Below, in pieces: positions 7,645 through 17,518 of a DNA stretch of 64,000 nt (positions are counted from its first letter, which is position 1; every line of letters starts with the position of its first letter). The translations under genes were made by a program, and so were the position numbers. The stretch comes from Streptomyces tsukubensis (GTDB lineage: Bacteria > Actinomycetota > Actinomycetes > Streptomycetales > Streptomycetaceae): positions 1,240,001-1,304,000 of the forward strand of contig NZ_CP045178.1 in assembly GCF_009296025.1 (NCBI RefSeq), in the 5' to 3' direction. The notes beneath the pieces are model-generated. The model saw only the letters and a list, made by a program, of their open reading frames with translations, did no database searches and was not told the origin of the DNA.

Positions 7645-10161
7645 CTAAGGGCGTCGTGCCGAGGTGACTCGGTAGACGTCGTACACGCCTTCCACTCCCC
7701 GTACCGCCTTCAGAACATGCCCGAGGTGCTTGGGATCGCCCATCTCGAAGGTGAAGCGGGAGGTGGCCACCCGGTCGCGCGAGGTCTGTACGGCCGCGGA
7801 GAGGATGTTGACGTGCTGGTCCGAGAGGACCCGGGTGACGTCGGAGAGGAGCCGCGAGCGGTCCAGCGCCTCCACCTGGATGGCGACGAGGAAGACCGAC
7901 GACTGGGTCGGCGCCCATTCGACGTCGAGCATCCGCTCGGGCTCCTTGGACAGGGAGTCCACGTTGACGCAGTCGGCGCGGTGCACCGAGACACCGTTGC
8001 CCCGGGTGACGAAGCCGATGATCGGATCGCCGGGCACGGGGGTGCAGCAGCGCGCGAGTTTGACCCACACGTCGTCTACGCCCTTGACCACCACACCGGG
8101 GTCCGCGTTGGAGCGGTGCTTGCGGCGGCTGCGGGAGGGCGGCGCGCTCTCCGCGATGTCCTCGTTGGCGGCTTCCTCGCCGCCGAGGGCCTGGACGAGT
8201 TTCTGCACCACGTTCTGGGCGGCCACATGGCCTTCGCCGATGGCCGCGTAGAGCGAGGAGATGTCCGAGTAGCGCATCTCGTGGGCGAGGGTGACGAGCG
8301 AGTCGCCGGTGAGGATGCGGTTGATCGGCAGGTTCTGCTTGCGCATCGCGCGGACGATGGCGTCCTTGCCCTGCTCGATGGCCTCCTCACGGCGCTCCTT
8401 GGAGAACCAGGCGCGGATCTTGTTGCGGGCCCGCGGCGACTTGACGAAGCCCAGCCAGTCGCGGGAGGGCCCGGCGCCCGACGCCTTGGAGGTGAAGACC
8501 TCCACCAGGTCACCGTTGTCGAGGGTCGATTCGAGCGGTACCAGCCGCCCGTTGACCCGTGCCCCTATCGTGCGGTGGCCGACCTCGGTGTGGACCGCGT
8601 AGGCGAAGTCGACGGGGGTGGCGCCCGCGGGCAGCGCTATCACGTCGCCCTTCGGCGTGAAGACGAAGACCTCGTTGCGGGAGAGGTCGAACCGCAGGGA
8701 CTCAAGGAACTCGCTGGGGTCCTCGGTCTCCTTCTGCCAGTCCAGGAGCTGGCGCAGCCACGCCATGTCGTTGATGGCGTCGTCCTTGCCGGCCCGCTTC
8801 GGCACGTCGGTACGCACCTTGGAGGCTCCGGCGACCGCCTCCTGTTTGTACTTCCAGTGCGCCGCGATGCCGTACTCGGCGCGGCGGTGCATGTCGAAGG
8901 TCCTGATCTGGAGCTCGACGGGCTTGCCGTTGGGGCCGATCACCGTGGTGTGCAGTGACTGGTACATGTTGAACTTCGGCATCGCGATGTAGTCCTTGAA
9001 CCGGCCGGGGACCGGGTTCCACCGCGCGTGCACCGTGCCGAGCGCCGCATAGCAGTCACGGACGGTGTCGACAAGGACACGGATGCCCACCAGGTCGTAG
9101 ATCTCCGCGAAGTCACGGCCGCGGACGATCATCTTCTGGTAGACGCTGTAGTAGTGCTTGGGCCTGCCGGTGACGGTGGCCTTGATCCGGGCGGCCCGCA
9201 GATCCGACTGCACCTCGTCGGTCACTATGGCGAGGTACTCGTCGCGCTTGGGGGCGCGCTCGGCGACGAGCCGCACGATCTCGTCGTACATCTTGGGGTA
9301 GAGGATGGCGAAGGCCAGGTCCTCCAGCTCCCACTTGATGGTGTTCATGCCCAGCCGGTGGGCGAGGGGCGCGTAGATCTCCAGCGTTTCGCGGGCCTTC
9401 TTCTCCTGCTTCTCACGCTTGAGGTAACGCATGGTGCGCATGTTGTGCAGGCGGTCGGCGAGCTTGATGACCAGGACGCGCGGGTCCTTGGCCATGGCGA
9501 CGACCATCTTGCGTACGGTCTCTGCCTGGGCTGCCTCGCCGAACTTCACCTTGTCGAGCTTGGTCACGCCGTCGACCAGCAGCGCCACCTGGTCGCCGAA
9601 GTCGCGGCGCAGGGTGTCGAGGCCGTACTCGGTGTCCTCGACGGTGTCGTGCAGCAGCCCCGCCATCAGCGTCGCCGGGTCCATGCCCAGCTCGGCGAGG
9701 ATGGTGGTGACAGCGAGTGGGTGGGTGATGTACGGGTCGCCGCTCTTGCGCTTCTGGCCCCGGTGCCAGCGCTCGGCCACCTGGTAGGCGCGCTCGACCT
9801 GCCGCAGAGTCGCCGTCTCGATCTTCGGGTCGTTGCCGCGAACGGTCCGCAGCAGCGGTTCGAGGACCGGGTTGTACGGGTTGGAGCGCTGCACGCCGAG
9901 ACGCGCGAGGCGGGCCCTCACCCGGTTGGAGGAGCCGGTACGGCTCGGCTGTCCACCCGCGGGACGGATCGCGGGGGTGGCCGAGGGCCGCTCCGCCGGC
10001 TTCTTCTGCGCGGGGCGCTCGGCGGGCGTCGCGGGGCGCGGCTGCTCGGTCGCCTTCTCGCCCTTGGCGGGCGGGGACGCGGGCGTCGCCTGGGGCGCGG
10101 CGGGCTGGTGGGCCTGCTGTTCGCGCGCGGCGGCGGTGAGTGGCTGGGCCTCGTCTGGCAA
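7645..10161 (-). CDS. relA: bifunctional (p)ppGpp synthetase/hydrolase (RelA/SpoT)
   Basis: 838 residues; stringent-response enzyme making and breaking (p)ppGpp. Order: disordered Pro/Ala N-terminus (1-85), HD hydrolase domain ([31 protein letters not shown]), synthetase domain ([34 protein letters not shown]), TGS domain ([18 protein letters not shown]), zinc-finger/helical region with RCCTPVPGD, and a C-terminal ACT domain. TTG start at 10161 is chosen because GAGGAG lies 5 nt upstream; the open frame runs further without a site. Lies downstream of apt across a gap with a strong terminator. Confidence 0.97.
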   Translation of the reverse strand: MPDEAQPLTAAAREQQAHQPAAPQATPASPPAKGEKATEQPRPATPAERPAQKKPAERPSATPAIRPAGGQPSRTGSSNRVRARLARLGVQRSNPYNPVLEPLLRTVRGNDPKIETATLRQVERAYQVAERWHRGQKRKSGDPYITHPLAVTTILAELGMDPATLMAGLLHDTVEDTEYGLDTLRRDFGDQVALLVDGVTKLDKVKFGEAAQAETVRKMVVAMAKDPRVLVIKLADRLHNMRTMRYLKREKQEKKARETLEIYAPLAHRLGMNTIKWELEDLAFAILYPKMYDEIVRLVAERAPKRDEYLAIVTDEVQSDLRAARIKATVTGRPKHYYSVYQKMIVRGRDFAEIYDLVGIRVLVDTVRDCYAALGTVHARWNPVPGRFKDYIAMPKFNMYQSLHTTVIGPNGKPVELQIRTFDMHRRAEYGIAAHWKYKQEAVAGASKVRTDVPKRAGKDDAINDMAWLRQLLDWQKETEDPSEFLESLRFDLSRNEVFVFTPKGDVIALPAGATPVDFAYAVHTEVGHRTIGARVNGRLVPLESTLDNGDLVEVFTSKASGAGPSRDWLGFVKSPRARNKIRAWFSKERREEAIEQGKDAIVRAMRKQNLPINRILTGDSLVTLAHEMRYSDISSLYAAIGEGHVAAQNVVQKLVQALGGEEAANEDIAESAPPSRSRRKHRSNADPGVVVKGVDDVWVKLARCCTPVPGDPIIGFVTRGNGVSVHRADCVNVDSLSKEPERMLDVEWAPTQSSVFLVAIQVEALDRSRLLSDVTRVLSDQHVNILSAAVQTSRDRVATSRFTFEMGDPKHLGHVLKAVRGVEGVYDVYRVTSARRP

Positions 10162-10535
10162 GAGCGCTCCTCGTATAGGCCCCCGGCTGCCCCCTCTCGC
10201 CGAGGGGTGAGCGGGGACCGTCCGGCCCCCCGGGTCTCGTCCGGAGAATGCCATGGTAGCGAGATCGGCCACTCCGCTCGTCCGCGGGCGCCGTCCGCCA
10301 AGACCTGCCCGGGACCGGACCCTGTCCACGCCTGTGGCCGTACGGCGTTCAACGCGTGCCATGACCACGATATTTCTGTGGCGCGTTTCCCGCGCCTCCT
10401 CCATGGTTCCGTCCGCCGGGGCACATGGGCAAACGGAGGGCCGTGGGGCGGGCGTGCGCGGCGCCCCACAAGGCAGAAGGGCCGGTGCCACCTGGGTGGT
10501 GGCACCGGCCCGTTCGCTGTCCTTCGTGGTGCTGG
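10162..10535. other. apt-relA intergenic region
   Basis: 374 bp without a convincing gene. It holds the hairpin at 10479-10511 that ends apt, and must contain the relA promoter. The remaining stretch is ordinary intergenic sequence in which I see no clear sigma -10/-35 pair. Confidence 0.5.
10479..10511 (-). terminator. strong intrinsic hairpin after apt
   Basis: Perfect 14-bp stem GGGCCGGTGCCACC (10479-10492) with its complement (10498-10511), loop TGGGT. On the minus strand it is followed by CTTCTGCCTT, a weak U-rich tract. It separates apt from relA, implying relA has its own promoter. Confidence 0.8.
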
Positions 10536-11075
10536 TCAGATCTGGATGAGTGCTTCCAGAGGTGCACCGTCCAGCGCCGCCTCCACTCGGCCCCGGCCGT
10601 TCAGGAAGCCGAGTTCCATGAGGACAGCGGCGCCGGCGACCCGTGCCCCTGCCCGCCTGATGAGCTGGGCCGACGCCTCCGCGGTGCCGCCCGTGGCGAG
10701 GACATCGTCGATGATCATGACGCGGTCGCCCTCGGACAGGTCCTCGGCGTGCACCTCGATCTCGGCGGTGCCGTACTCCAGCGCGTAGGACTGGCTGAGC
10801 GTCGCTCCGGGGAGCTTGCCCGCCTTGCGTACGGGGATGAAGCCGAGCCCGGTACGGACGGCGACAGGGGCGCCCAGGATGAACCCGCGCGCCTCAAGGC
10901 CGACGATCTTCGTGGCCCCGTGCCGCAGGCTCAGCTCCGCGAGGGCCCCGGTCAGCGCGGTGAAGGCCGCCGGGTCCGCGAGGAGCGGGGTGATGTCCTT
11001 GAAGACGACTCCGGGCTCGGGGTAGTCGGGGACGTCCCTGATACGGCTGAGCAGAAGCTCCTTGATGTCGGTCAT
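10536..11075 (-). CDS. apt: adenine phosphoribosyltransferase
   Basis: 179 residues; salvages adenine to AMP using PRPP. The PRPP-binding signature [16 protein letters not shown] and the family N-terminus ([19 protein letters not shown]) are present. Its ATG overlaps the secF stop in an ATGA, so it is translationally coupled to the secDF operon. The length is normal. Confidence 0.96.
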   Translation of the reverse strand: MTDIKELLLSRIRDVPDYPEPGVVFKDITPLLADPAAFTALTGALAELSLRHGATKIVGLEARGFILGAPVAVRTGLGFIPVRKAGKLPGATLSQSYALEYGTAEIEVHAEDLSEGDRVMIIDDVLATGGTAEASAQLIRRAGARVAGAAVLMELGFLNGRGRVEAALDGAPLEALIQI

Positions 11076-12247
11076 CGGCGCTTTCCGGAGGGACGGCCAC
11101 GGCCCCGGCCGCGTGCGGTGGGCTGGGTGCGTCGCGTGCCGGCCACCGTGGAGCCGGCCCCGGCGGCGGCGACGTCGTCCCCGGGGGCGTCATCGTCGTA
11201 GGAGTCGTCGTCCCCGCTGTCGCGCCGCAGCTCGTCGCTGTGGTTCAGCGCGATGGGCCCGACGGGGTGACCGTCGGCGGCGGAGGAGGCGCGCTTGGCG
11301 AGCACGCGCTTCTTCAGCGCCTTCATCTGGGGCTCGCGTTCCTTGAAGTCGGCGACCAGCGGGGTGGCGATGAAGATCGACGAGTACGCGCCGGCCGCGA
11401 GACCGACGAACAGCGAGAGCGAGATGTCGTTCAGCACACCGGCGCCGAGGAAACCGCCGCCGATGAAGAGCAGACCCGCCACCGGGAGCAGGGCGACGAC
11501 CGTGGTGTTGATGGAACGCACCAGGGTGCCGTTGATGCTCTGGTTGGCGACCTCGCTGTAGGTGAGCCTCGTCTGTTTGGTGATGCCCCTGGACTGTTCC
11601 TTGAGGCTGTCGAAGACGACCACCGTGTCGTAGAGCGAGTAACCGAGGATCGTCAGGAGGCCGATCACGGTACCCGGGGTGACTTCGAAGCCGACCAGCG
11701 CGTACACACCGACGGTGATCGTGAGGTCGTGGATCAGTGCGATGAGCGCGGCCAGCGCCATGCGCCATTCGAAGGCGATGGCGAGGTAGATCACCACCAG
11801 CACCATGAAGATGCCCAGGCCCAACCAGGCCTTGTTGGCGATCTGCTTGCCCCAGCTCGGCCCCACCAGGTCGGCGTTGACGTCGTCGGCCTTGACGTCC
11901 AGTTCCTGGGAGAGCTTGGCCTTGATCTGGTCGGACTTGTCGGTGTCCACACCACTGATCTGGATACGCAGACCGCCGGTGCCGAGCTCCTGGACGATCG
12001 CGTCGTGGCCGGAGGCCTCTTCCGCCATTTCCTGCGCCCGCGGGGCCGAGACGCTGGTCTTCGGCGTGGTGAAGACCGCGCCGCCCTTGAACTCGATGCC
12101 CATGTTGAGGCCGCGCACCGCCAGGCCCACGATGGCCGTGATGGTGATCAGGATCGAGATGCCGTACCAGATCTTGCGCTTGCCGACGAAGTCGTAGCCG
12201 ATCTCGCCTCGGTAGAGGCGGGCGCCGAGTGTGCCGAGTCGTGACAT
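11072..12247 (-). CDS. secF: protein translocase subunit SecF
   Basis: 391 residues. With SecD it uses the proton gradient to help SecYEG export proteins. N-terminal helix near 25-45, periplasmic-type domain beginning NMGIEFKGGAVF, then five transmembrane helices (about 130-320) including the FEWRMALAALIALIHDLTITVG region, and a charged tail. ATG at 12247 with AAGGAGG 6 nt upstream. One base separates it from secD. Confidence 0.95.
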   Translation of the reverse strand: MSRLGTLGARLYRGEIGYDFVGKRKIWYGISILITITAIVGLAVRGLNMGIEFKGGAVFTTPKTSVSAPRAQEMAEEASGHDAIVQELGTGGLRIQISGVDTDKSDQIKAKLSQELDVKADDVNADLVGPSWGKQIANKAWLGLGIFMVLVVIYLAIAFEWRMALAALIALIHDLTITVGVYALVGFEVTPGTVIGLLTILGYSLYDTVVVFDSLKEQSRGITKQTRLTYSEVANQSINGTLVRSINTTVVALLPVAGLLFIGGGFLGAGVLNDISLSLFVGLAAGAYSSIFIATPLVADFKEREPQMKALKKRVLAKRASSAADGHPVGPIALNHSDELRRDSGDDDSYDDDAPGDDVAAAGAGSTVAGTRRTQPTARGRGRGRPSGKRR

Positions 12248-12248
12248 C

Positions 12249-14036
12249 TCACGCCTCCTTGGGGTCGACGGGGGCGGTGGTGGTGCGGCGCGAGCGGCGA
12301 AGCGGCGGCTTGGCACCGAGCCGCTTCGGGTCGAGGCCGGACCACTTGTGTCCGCCACCGAAGAACTTGTTGCGCGCCAGGATCGTCATCAGGGGCTTGG
12401 TGAAGAGGAACACCACGACGACGTCGAGCAGAGTGGTCAGGCCGAGCGTGAACGCGAAGCCCTGGACCTTGCCCACCGTGACGGCGAACAGCACCGCCGC
12501 GGCCAGGAACGAGACGAAGTCCGAGACCAGGATGGTGCGCCGGGCCCTCGGCCAGGCTCGCTCCACGGCGGGCCGCAGTGTGCGGCCCTCACGCACTTCG
12601 TCCCGGATACGTTCGAAGAACACGATGAACGAGTCCGCGGTGATACCGATCGCGACGATCGCGCCACAGACGGCCGGCAGGTTCAGCGCGAAGCCGATGC
12701 CGGGCCCGAGCAGGGTCATGATCGTGTACGTCAGGATCGCGGAGGCCAGGAGGCTCGCGATGGCGATCAGCGACAGACCCCGGTAGTAGGTCACCAGGTA
12801 GATGATGACGAGCGCCAGGCCGACGCCGCCCGCGATCAGACCGGCGCGGAGCTGGTCGCCGCCGAGCGCCGCGGTCACCGTGGTGACGGTGTCCTCGTGG
12901 AAGGAGAGCGGCAGGGCTCCGTAGGACAGCACGTTGGCCAGGTCCTTGGAGGACTCCTGGGTGAAGCTGCCGTAGATCTCGGCGTTCTTGCTGAGCGTCG
13001 TGTTGACGCTGGGCGCGGAGACCACGTCGCCGTCGAGGACGATGGCGAACTGGTTCTGCGGGGACTGCTGCTGCGAGAGCTGGCCGGTGATCTTCGAGAA
13101 CTTCTTCGAGCCGCCGCCGGTGAAGCCCATCTGGACGATCCACGAGCCGCGCTGCGGGTCGAGGACGGCCTTGGCGCTGTCGACGTCCTTACCGTCGACG
13201 GCGGCCGGGCCGAGGATGTACTTCTCCGACTGGTTCCCCGAGTCCTTGCCGCACGCCACCGTCGGATCCGTGGGCTTGGCCCCCGCTGTGGCGCGGGCGG
13301 CTGCCGTCTTGTCGGAGCAGTCGAGCGCCTGGAACTTGGCCAGCAGCTTCTGCGTGGCCGGGTCCGCGGAGGTCGAGGGGGCCGGGGTGGCCGCCGGTGG
13401 GCTCTCCTTGCCGTCGGCGGCGCCGGAGGCGTCGGCCTTCGGCGTCGCGTCCGCCTTGAGCGCCTGCGGGACGGCGCGGCCCTGCGTGGTCTGACTCGCG
13501 GAGGGTACGGGTGACCCGGGAGTGTCACCCGCCTTGCTGTCCGACCCCTTCGAGGAGGCGCCCGCGCTGGGCGCGGGGCTCGTCGTGGCCTTGCCCGAGG
13601 AGCCGGCCGAGGGGTCCGGCTGCGGGGTCCCCGCGGCGAGCTGCAGAACGGGGCGGAAGTAGAGCTGGGCGGTCGTACCGACCTGGTCGCGGGCCTGCTT
13701 CGCGTTCGTCCCCTTGGGGATGTTCACGATGATGTTGTCGCTGCCCTGCGTCTGCACCTCCGCCTCGCTGACCCCGAGGCCGTTGACGCGCTTCTCGATG
13801 ATGCTGACCGCGGTGTTCATGTTGGTCGGGTTGACCGCGTTCTTCTGCCCCGGCTCGCTCTTCGCCTTGAGCGTGATGCTCGTACCGCCGGCGAGGTCGA
13901 TGCCGAGGCGCGGCGTCGTGTGCCCGGAGAGGAACATCCCGCCCGTGAGCGCCACCATGGCGATCAGGATCAGGGCCAGGGAGCGGCCCGGCCTGCTCTT
14001 GGCGCTCTGCCTTCGGCCCTTCTTGGGTGCTGCCAC
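12249..14036 (-). CDS. secD: protein translocase subunit SecD with large low-complexity insert
   Basis: 595 residues. First helix at about 18-36, the conserved GIDLAGGTSITL motif, then an outer-face domain interrupted by a roughly 110-residue Pro/Ser/Ala-rich insert (about 135-245) before the region ending at the second helix; the last five helices start near 405 (AGLIAGGVGLALVIIYLVTY). GTG start at 14036 (VAAPKKGRR); AGGGAG about 9 nt upstream. It is coupled to secF and follows yajC, the usual accessory secretion operon. Confidence 0.95.
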   Translation of the reverse strand: MAAPKKGRRQSAKSRPGRSLALILIAMVALTGGMFLSGHTTPRLGIDLAGGTSITLKAKSEPGQKNAVNPTNMNTAVSIIEKRVNGLGVSEAEVQTQGSDNIIVNIPKGTNAKQARDQVGTTAQLYFRPVLQLAAGTPQPDPSAGSSGKATTSPAPSAGASSKGSDSKAGDTPGSPVPSASQTTQGRAVPQALKADATPKADASGAADGKESPPAATPAPSTSADPATQKLLAKFQALDCSDKTAAARATAGAKPTDPTVACGKDSGNQSEKYILGPAAVDGKDVDSAKAVLDPQRGSWIVQMGFTGGGSKKFSKITGQLSQQQSPQNQFAIVLDGDVVSAPSVNTTLSKNAEIYGSFTQESSKDLANVLSYGALPLSFHEDTVTTVTAALGGDQLRAGLIAGGVGLALVIIYLVTYYRGLSLIAIASLLASAILTYTIMTLLGPGIGFALNLPAVCGAIVAIGITADSFIVFFERIRDEVREGRTLRPAVERAWPRARRTILVSDFVSFLAAAVLFAVTVGKVQGFAFTLGLTTLLDVVVVFLFTKPLMTILARNKFFGGGHKWSGLDPKRLGAKPPLRRSRRTTTAPVDPKEA

Positions 14037-14198
14037 CTTCTCGTTTCTCCCTGTCCAACCGCCCGGCACCGGGTGTGCCTCATGGCGGCCATGAAGTGGT
14101 GTCGAGAATCCGTGCGGAAGTCGAGGGACCGCACGGAATTGGCACGGCTCTGAGGCCCGGGGAGCACCCTGTGGTGCTCCTCGGAACCCGGATCGTGA

Positions 14199-14654
14199 CT
14201 ACTTCGCGTCGGACTCGCCGTCGGTCTTCTTCGGCGCCGCGTCCTCGACGTCCTTCTTGTCGAGGTCGATACGCGCGTCGTCGGAGGCGTCCGCGGACTT
14301 GTCGGCCTCGGTCAGGGAGGAGGCGTCATCGGGCACCACGGGGGTGTCGATGTCCTCGTCCGCGGAGTGGTCGGCGCCGTTCACGATGCGCTGGTACTCC
14401 TCGTCGCCGAGGACGGCGCCGATGGAGTTCTTCGCGTAGAGCGCGTGGACGCCGGGGGCGACCTCAAGGAGGACGGAGTCGTCGTTGACCTCCTTGACGG
14501 TGGCGTACATGCCGCCGATGGTCCGGACGCCGGAACCGGGCGCCATCTCATTACGCATCGTGGCGGCCGCCTGCTGCTTGCGCTTGGCGGAGCGGGTCAT
14601 CAGGAACATGGCCCCGATGAGCACGATGAAGGGGAGGAGGGTCACGAGACTCAC
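14199..14654 (-). CDS. yajC: preprotein translocase subunit YajC
   Basis: 151 residues. One N-terminal transmembrane helix (LVTLLPFIVLIGAMFLM), then the YajC core (MAPGSGVRTIGGMYATVKEV, VLLEVAPGVHALYAKNSIGAVL) and an acidic C-terminal tail rich in Asp/Glu that is longer than in proteobacteria. GTG start at 14654 preceded by AAGGAAG. It is upstream of secD and secF and likely in the same operon. Confidence 0.93.
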   Translation of the reverse strand: MSLVTLLPFIVLIGAMFLMTRSAKRKQQAAATMRNEMAPGSGVRTIGGMYATVKEVNDDSVLLEVAPGVHALYAKNSIGAVLGDEEYQRIVNGADHSADEDIDTPVVPDDASSLTEADKSADASDDARIDLDKKDVEDAAPKKTDGESDAK

Positions 14655-14696
14655 GGGACGGAACTTCCTTCGCACGACCGCGCAGGTGGGGCGGCC

Positions 14697-14742
14697 TGAT
14701 GTTGGGGGTGGGCATGCCGTGATGTTGGGGGTGGGCATGCCG
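14697..14742. repeat. perfect 23-bp tandem duplication upstream of yajC
   Basis: Two identical copies (14697-14719 and 14720-14742), each starting TGATGTTGGGGGTGGG and ending with the palindrome GCATGC plus CG. They lie 43 bp upstream of the yajC start, in the leader or promoter region between ruvB and yajC. Confidence 0.9.
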
Positions 14743-14821
14743 CCGTCAAAGGTGGCATCGGCACCGATGGAACAACGCTCAGCATGGCACCGCAGTTCCT
14801 GGCGGGCCAGAACCGGAACGG

Positions 14822-15892
14822 TCAGGCTCTGAAGAGACCCTGTTGTCCCGGTCCGCCGGACCCCTGCTGAGGCGGTGTGAGGCCGAGATGCGCCCAGGCC
14901 GCGGGGGTCGCCACCCGGCCGCGCGGGGTGCGGGCGAGGAGGCCTTCCCTCACGAGGAAAGGCTCGGCGACCTCTTCCACGGTCTCACGCTCCTCCCCCA
15001 CCGCGACGGAGAGGGTGGAGAGGCCCACCGGGCCGCCGCCGAACAGTTTGAGCAGGGCTTCGAGGACCGCCCTGTCGAGGCGGTCGAGTCCCCTGGCGTC
15101 GACCTCGTAGACCGCGAGGGCCGCGGCCGCGATCTCCCTGTCGATCGTGCCGTCCGCCTTGACCTGCGCGTAGTCCCTGACCCTGCGCAGCAGCCGGTTG
15201 GCGATCCTGGGCGTGCCTCGGGAGCGTCCCGCGATCTCGGCCGCGCCCGCCTCCTCGATCTCCAGGTCGAGGAGGCGGGCCGAGCGGTGGATGACACGCT
15301 CCAGTTCGGCGGGGGCGTAGAACTCCATGTGGCCGGTGAAGCCGAAGCGGTCGCGCAGCGGCGGCGGCAGCAGCCCTGCCCTGGTGGTGGCGCCCACCAG
15401 GGTGAAGGGCGGCAGTTCGAGGGGGATGGCGGTGGCGCCCGGCCCCTTGCCGACGATCACGTCGACGCGGAAGTCCTCCATCGCCATGTACAGCATCTCT
15501 TCCGCGGGGCGTGACATCCGGTGGATCTCGTCCAGGAAGAGGACCTCCCCCTCCTGGAGGGAGGAGAGGATCGCCGCGAGGTCGCCCGCATGCTGGATGG
15601 CAGGCCCCGAGGTGATCCTGATCGGGGCCTCCATCTCGGCGGCGATGATCATGGAGAGGGTGGTCTTGCCGAGCCCGGGGGCACCGGAGAGCAGCACGTG
15701 GTCGGCGGTGGCGCCCCGGGCGCGCGCGGCCTTGAGCACCAGGTCGAGCTGTTCGCGGACCTTCTCCTGGCCGACGAACTCGTCGAGGTCCTTCGGGCGC
15801 AGGGCGGCCTCGACGGCGGTGTCCTCGCCGTCGGCGACGGAGTCGACCAGCCGAGGGTCGGTGTCGGGGGCCGTGTCGTCGTCCCAGTTCAC
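14822..15892 (-). CDS. ruvB: Holliday junction branch migration helicase RuvB
   Basis: 356 residues. AAA+ motor that drives branch migration with RuvA. Walker [10 protein letters not shown], Walker [11 protein letters not shown], sensor [10 protein letters not shown], arginine finger region [10 protein letters not shown], and C-terminal winged helix [14 protein letters not shown] segment ([16 protein letters not shown]). GTG start at 15892. It follows ruvA after an unusually wide 238-bp gap that holds repeats. Confidence 0.97.
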   Translation of the reverse strand: MNWDDDTAPDTDPRLVDSVADGEDTAVEAALRPKDLDEFVGQEKVREQLDLVLKAARARGATADHVLLSGAPGLGKTTLSMIIAAEMEAPIRITSGPAIQHAGDLAAILSSLQEGEVLFLDEIHRMSRPAEEMLYMAMEDFRVDVIVGKGPGATAIPLELPPFTLVGATTRAGLLPPPLRDRFGFTGHMEFYAPAELERVIHRSARLLDLEIEEAGAAEIAGRSRGTPRIANRLLRRVRDYAQVKADGTIDREIAAAALAVYEVDARGLDRLDRAVLEALLKLFGGGPVGLSTLSVAVGEERETVEEVAEPFLVREGLLARTPRGRVATPAAWAHLGLTPPQQGSGGPGQQGLFRA

Positions 15893-15941
15893 TGCGGGTT
15901 GCCTCTGCTTCTTCGTGGGTTCGGGGGTGGCGTGTTCCGCG

Positions 15942-16017
15942 CGCCTCTACGGGAGGGGACGCGGCCCCCGCCTCTACGGGAGGGGCGCGGGCCACGCCCC
16001 CGGCCGGCCGGGGGCGT
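15942..16017. repeat. direct repeats and perfect palindrome in the ruvA-ruvB gap
   Basis: Two copies of CGCCTCTACGGGAGGGG (15942-15958 and 15969-15985), 27 bp apart, are followed by a perfect 24-bp palindrome with half-site ACGCCCCCGGCC (15994-16017). Together they fill much of the gap between ruvA and ruvB. They could form a terminator or processing site inside the operon. Confidence 0.75.
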
Positions 16018-16130
16018 CGGGAGGGGCCCCGCGCCATTCCGCCGCCGGGGCGCCGGGCGGGCCCGCAGGCGCGCGGGGCGGGCCGCGGACGGCCAGCGGC
16101 GCTCTCCCCCGGCCCGCGGCCTCGGCGTCC

Positions 16131-16754
16131 TCAACGCGTCCGGTTGAGGCTCTGGAGCGCCGTCTTCAGCAACTTGCCCACCTCGGGGGCGCCCTCCATG
16201 GCCTCCGCCTCCGGGGTGACCGCCTCGACCGCCTCCTCCGCCTCACGCGGGGCGTACCCGAGCCCGACGAGGGCGGTGTGCAGCTGCTCGGACCAGGGCG
16301 GCGGCCCGGATGCGGCTCCCCGCTGGGCGCCGAGGTGGGCGCCGGTCCCCAGGGGTTCGCCGAGCCTGTCCTTGAGTTCGAGCAGGAGTTTCTGGGCGCC
16401 CTTCTTGCCGATGCCCGACACCGCGGTCAGCGCCTTCTCGTCGCCCGTGGAGACGGCCCTGCGCAGGGCGTCGGGCGCGTGTGTGGCGAGCATCGCCTGG
16501 GCGAGACGCGGGCCGACGCCGCTGGCGGTCTGAAGCAGTTCGAACACCTGCCGCTCGTCGTCGTCCGCGAATCCGTAGAGCGTGAGCGAGTCCTCCCGTA
16601 CGACGAGGGAGGTGGCGAGTCTGGCCTCCTGGCCGACGCGGAGCCCCGCCAGGGTGTTCGGGGCGCACTGGACGGACATGCCGATACCGCCGACCTCCAC
16701 CACCGCGGAGCCGGGGGCGAGGGCGGCGACCGGGCCGGTGACGAAGGCGATCAT
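16131..16754 (-). CDS. ruvA: Holliday junction DNA helicase subunit RuvA
   Basis: 207 residues, normal length. N-terminal OB-fold ([12 protein letters not shown]), two helix-hairpin-helix motifs ([16 protein letters not shown] and [21 protein letters not shown]) and the C-terminal RuvB-binding UBA-like domain ([21 protein letters not shown]). ATG start at 16754 overlaps the ruvC stop in ATGA. Confidence 0.97.
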   Translation of the reverse strand: MIAFVTGPVAALAPGSAVVEVGGIGMSVQCAPNTLAGLRVGQEARLATSLVVREDSLTLYGFADDDERQVFELLQTASGVGPRLAQAMLATHAPDALRRAVSTGDEKALTAVSGIGKKGAQKLLLELKDRLGEPLGTGAHLGAQRGAASGPPPWSEQLHTALVGLGYAPREAEEAVEAVTPEAEAMEGAPEVGKLLKTALQSLNRTR

Positions 16755-17359
16755 CGGGTGACCTTCCGTGCGGGTGAGGCTGTCGAGTCGGAAACAGGCG
16801 CGGCGGGTGTGGCGGGCACGCGTGCGGGGGGCCGCGGGGTGCGGCCCCGGCGGGCCGCGGCGTGCGCCTCCTGGAGGCGGTTGGTGGCGGGGGCACGCCA
16901 GATGTGGCAGATGGCGAGGGCCAGGGCGTCGGCGGCGTCGGCGGGTTTCGGGGGCGCGTCGAGTCTGAGCAGACGCGTCACCATGGCGCCGACCTGGGCC
17001 TTGTCCGCCCGGCCGTTGCCCGTGACGGCGGCCTTGACCTCGCTCGGGGTGTGCAGGGCGACGGGCAGGCCGCGGCGGGCGGCGCAGAGCATCGCCACGG
17101 CGCTGGCCTGCGCGGTGCCCATGACCGTGCGGACGTTGTGCTGGCTGAAGACCCGCTCGACCGCGACGTACTGGGGCCGGTGCTCGTCGAGCCAGCTCTC
17201 GATGCCCTCTTCGATGGCGACGAGCCTGGCCCCCAGCTCGGCGTCGGCGGGGGTGCGCACGACTCCGACTCCGACCATGGTGAGGGGTCTTCCCGCGACG
17301 CCCTCGACCACTCCGACACCGCACCGGGTCAACCCCGGGTCCACGCCGAGCACCCGCAT
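16751..17359 (-). CDS. ruvC: Holliday junction endonuclease RuvC
   Basis: 202 residues. Acidic catalytic residues lie in [10 protein letters not shown] (Asp7), [11 protein letters not shown] (Glu) and [15 protein letters not shown] (Asp pair). The C-terminal 35 residues after ICHIWRAP are a Pro/Ala/Arg-rich tail beyond the core. ATG at 17359 with GGGGAAGGGG upstream. First gene of ruvC-ruvA-ruvB. Confidence 0.97.
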   Translation of the reverse strand: MRVLGVDPGLTRCGVGVVEGVAGRPLTMVGVGVVRTPADAELGARLVAIEEGIESWLDEHRPQYVAVERVFSQHNVRTVMGTAQASAVAMLCAARRGLPVALHTPSEVKAAVTGNGRADKAQVGAMVTRLLRLDAPPKPADAADALALAICHIWRAPATNRLQEAHAAARRGRTPRPPARVPATPAAPVSDSTASPARKVTR

Positions 17360-17448
17360 CGCGCCCCTTCCCCTCGCCCCGGGCCGTGCACCGCGGGCGC
17401 TTTCGATCGTGTGTTCCTGCAGGCTAGCGGCTGGCACCGACAAAGCAC

Positions 17449-17486
17449 GGACGGACCGGTGGGGGCGTGTCCCCGCCGGTCCGTCC
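17449..17486 (-). terminator. hairpin between yebC and ruvC
   Basis: GGACGGACCGG (17449-17459) pairs perfectly with CCGGTCCGTCC (17476-17486), extended inward by GGGG/CCCC. Downstream on the minus strand comes TGCTTTGT. It lies between the end of yebC and the ruvC start. Confidence 0.75.
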
Positions 17487-17518
17487 CACGGCGTGCCGCC
17501 GCACCACCGCGCCGTCCC

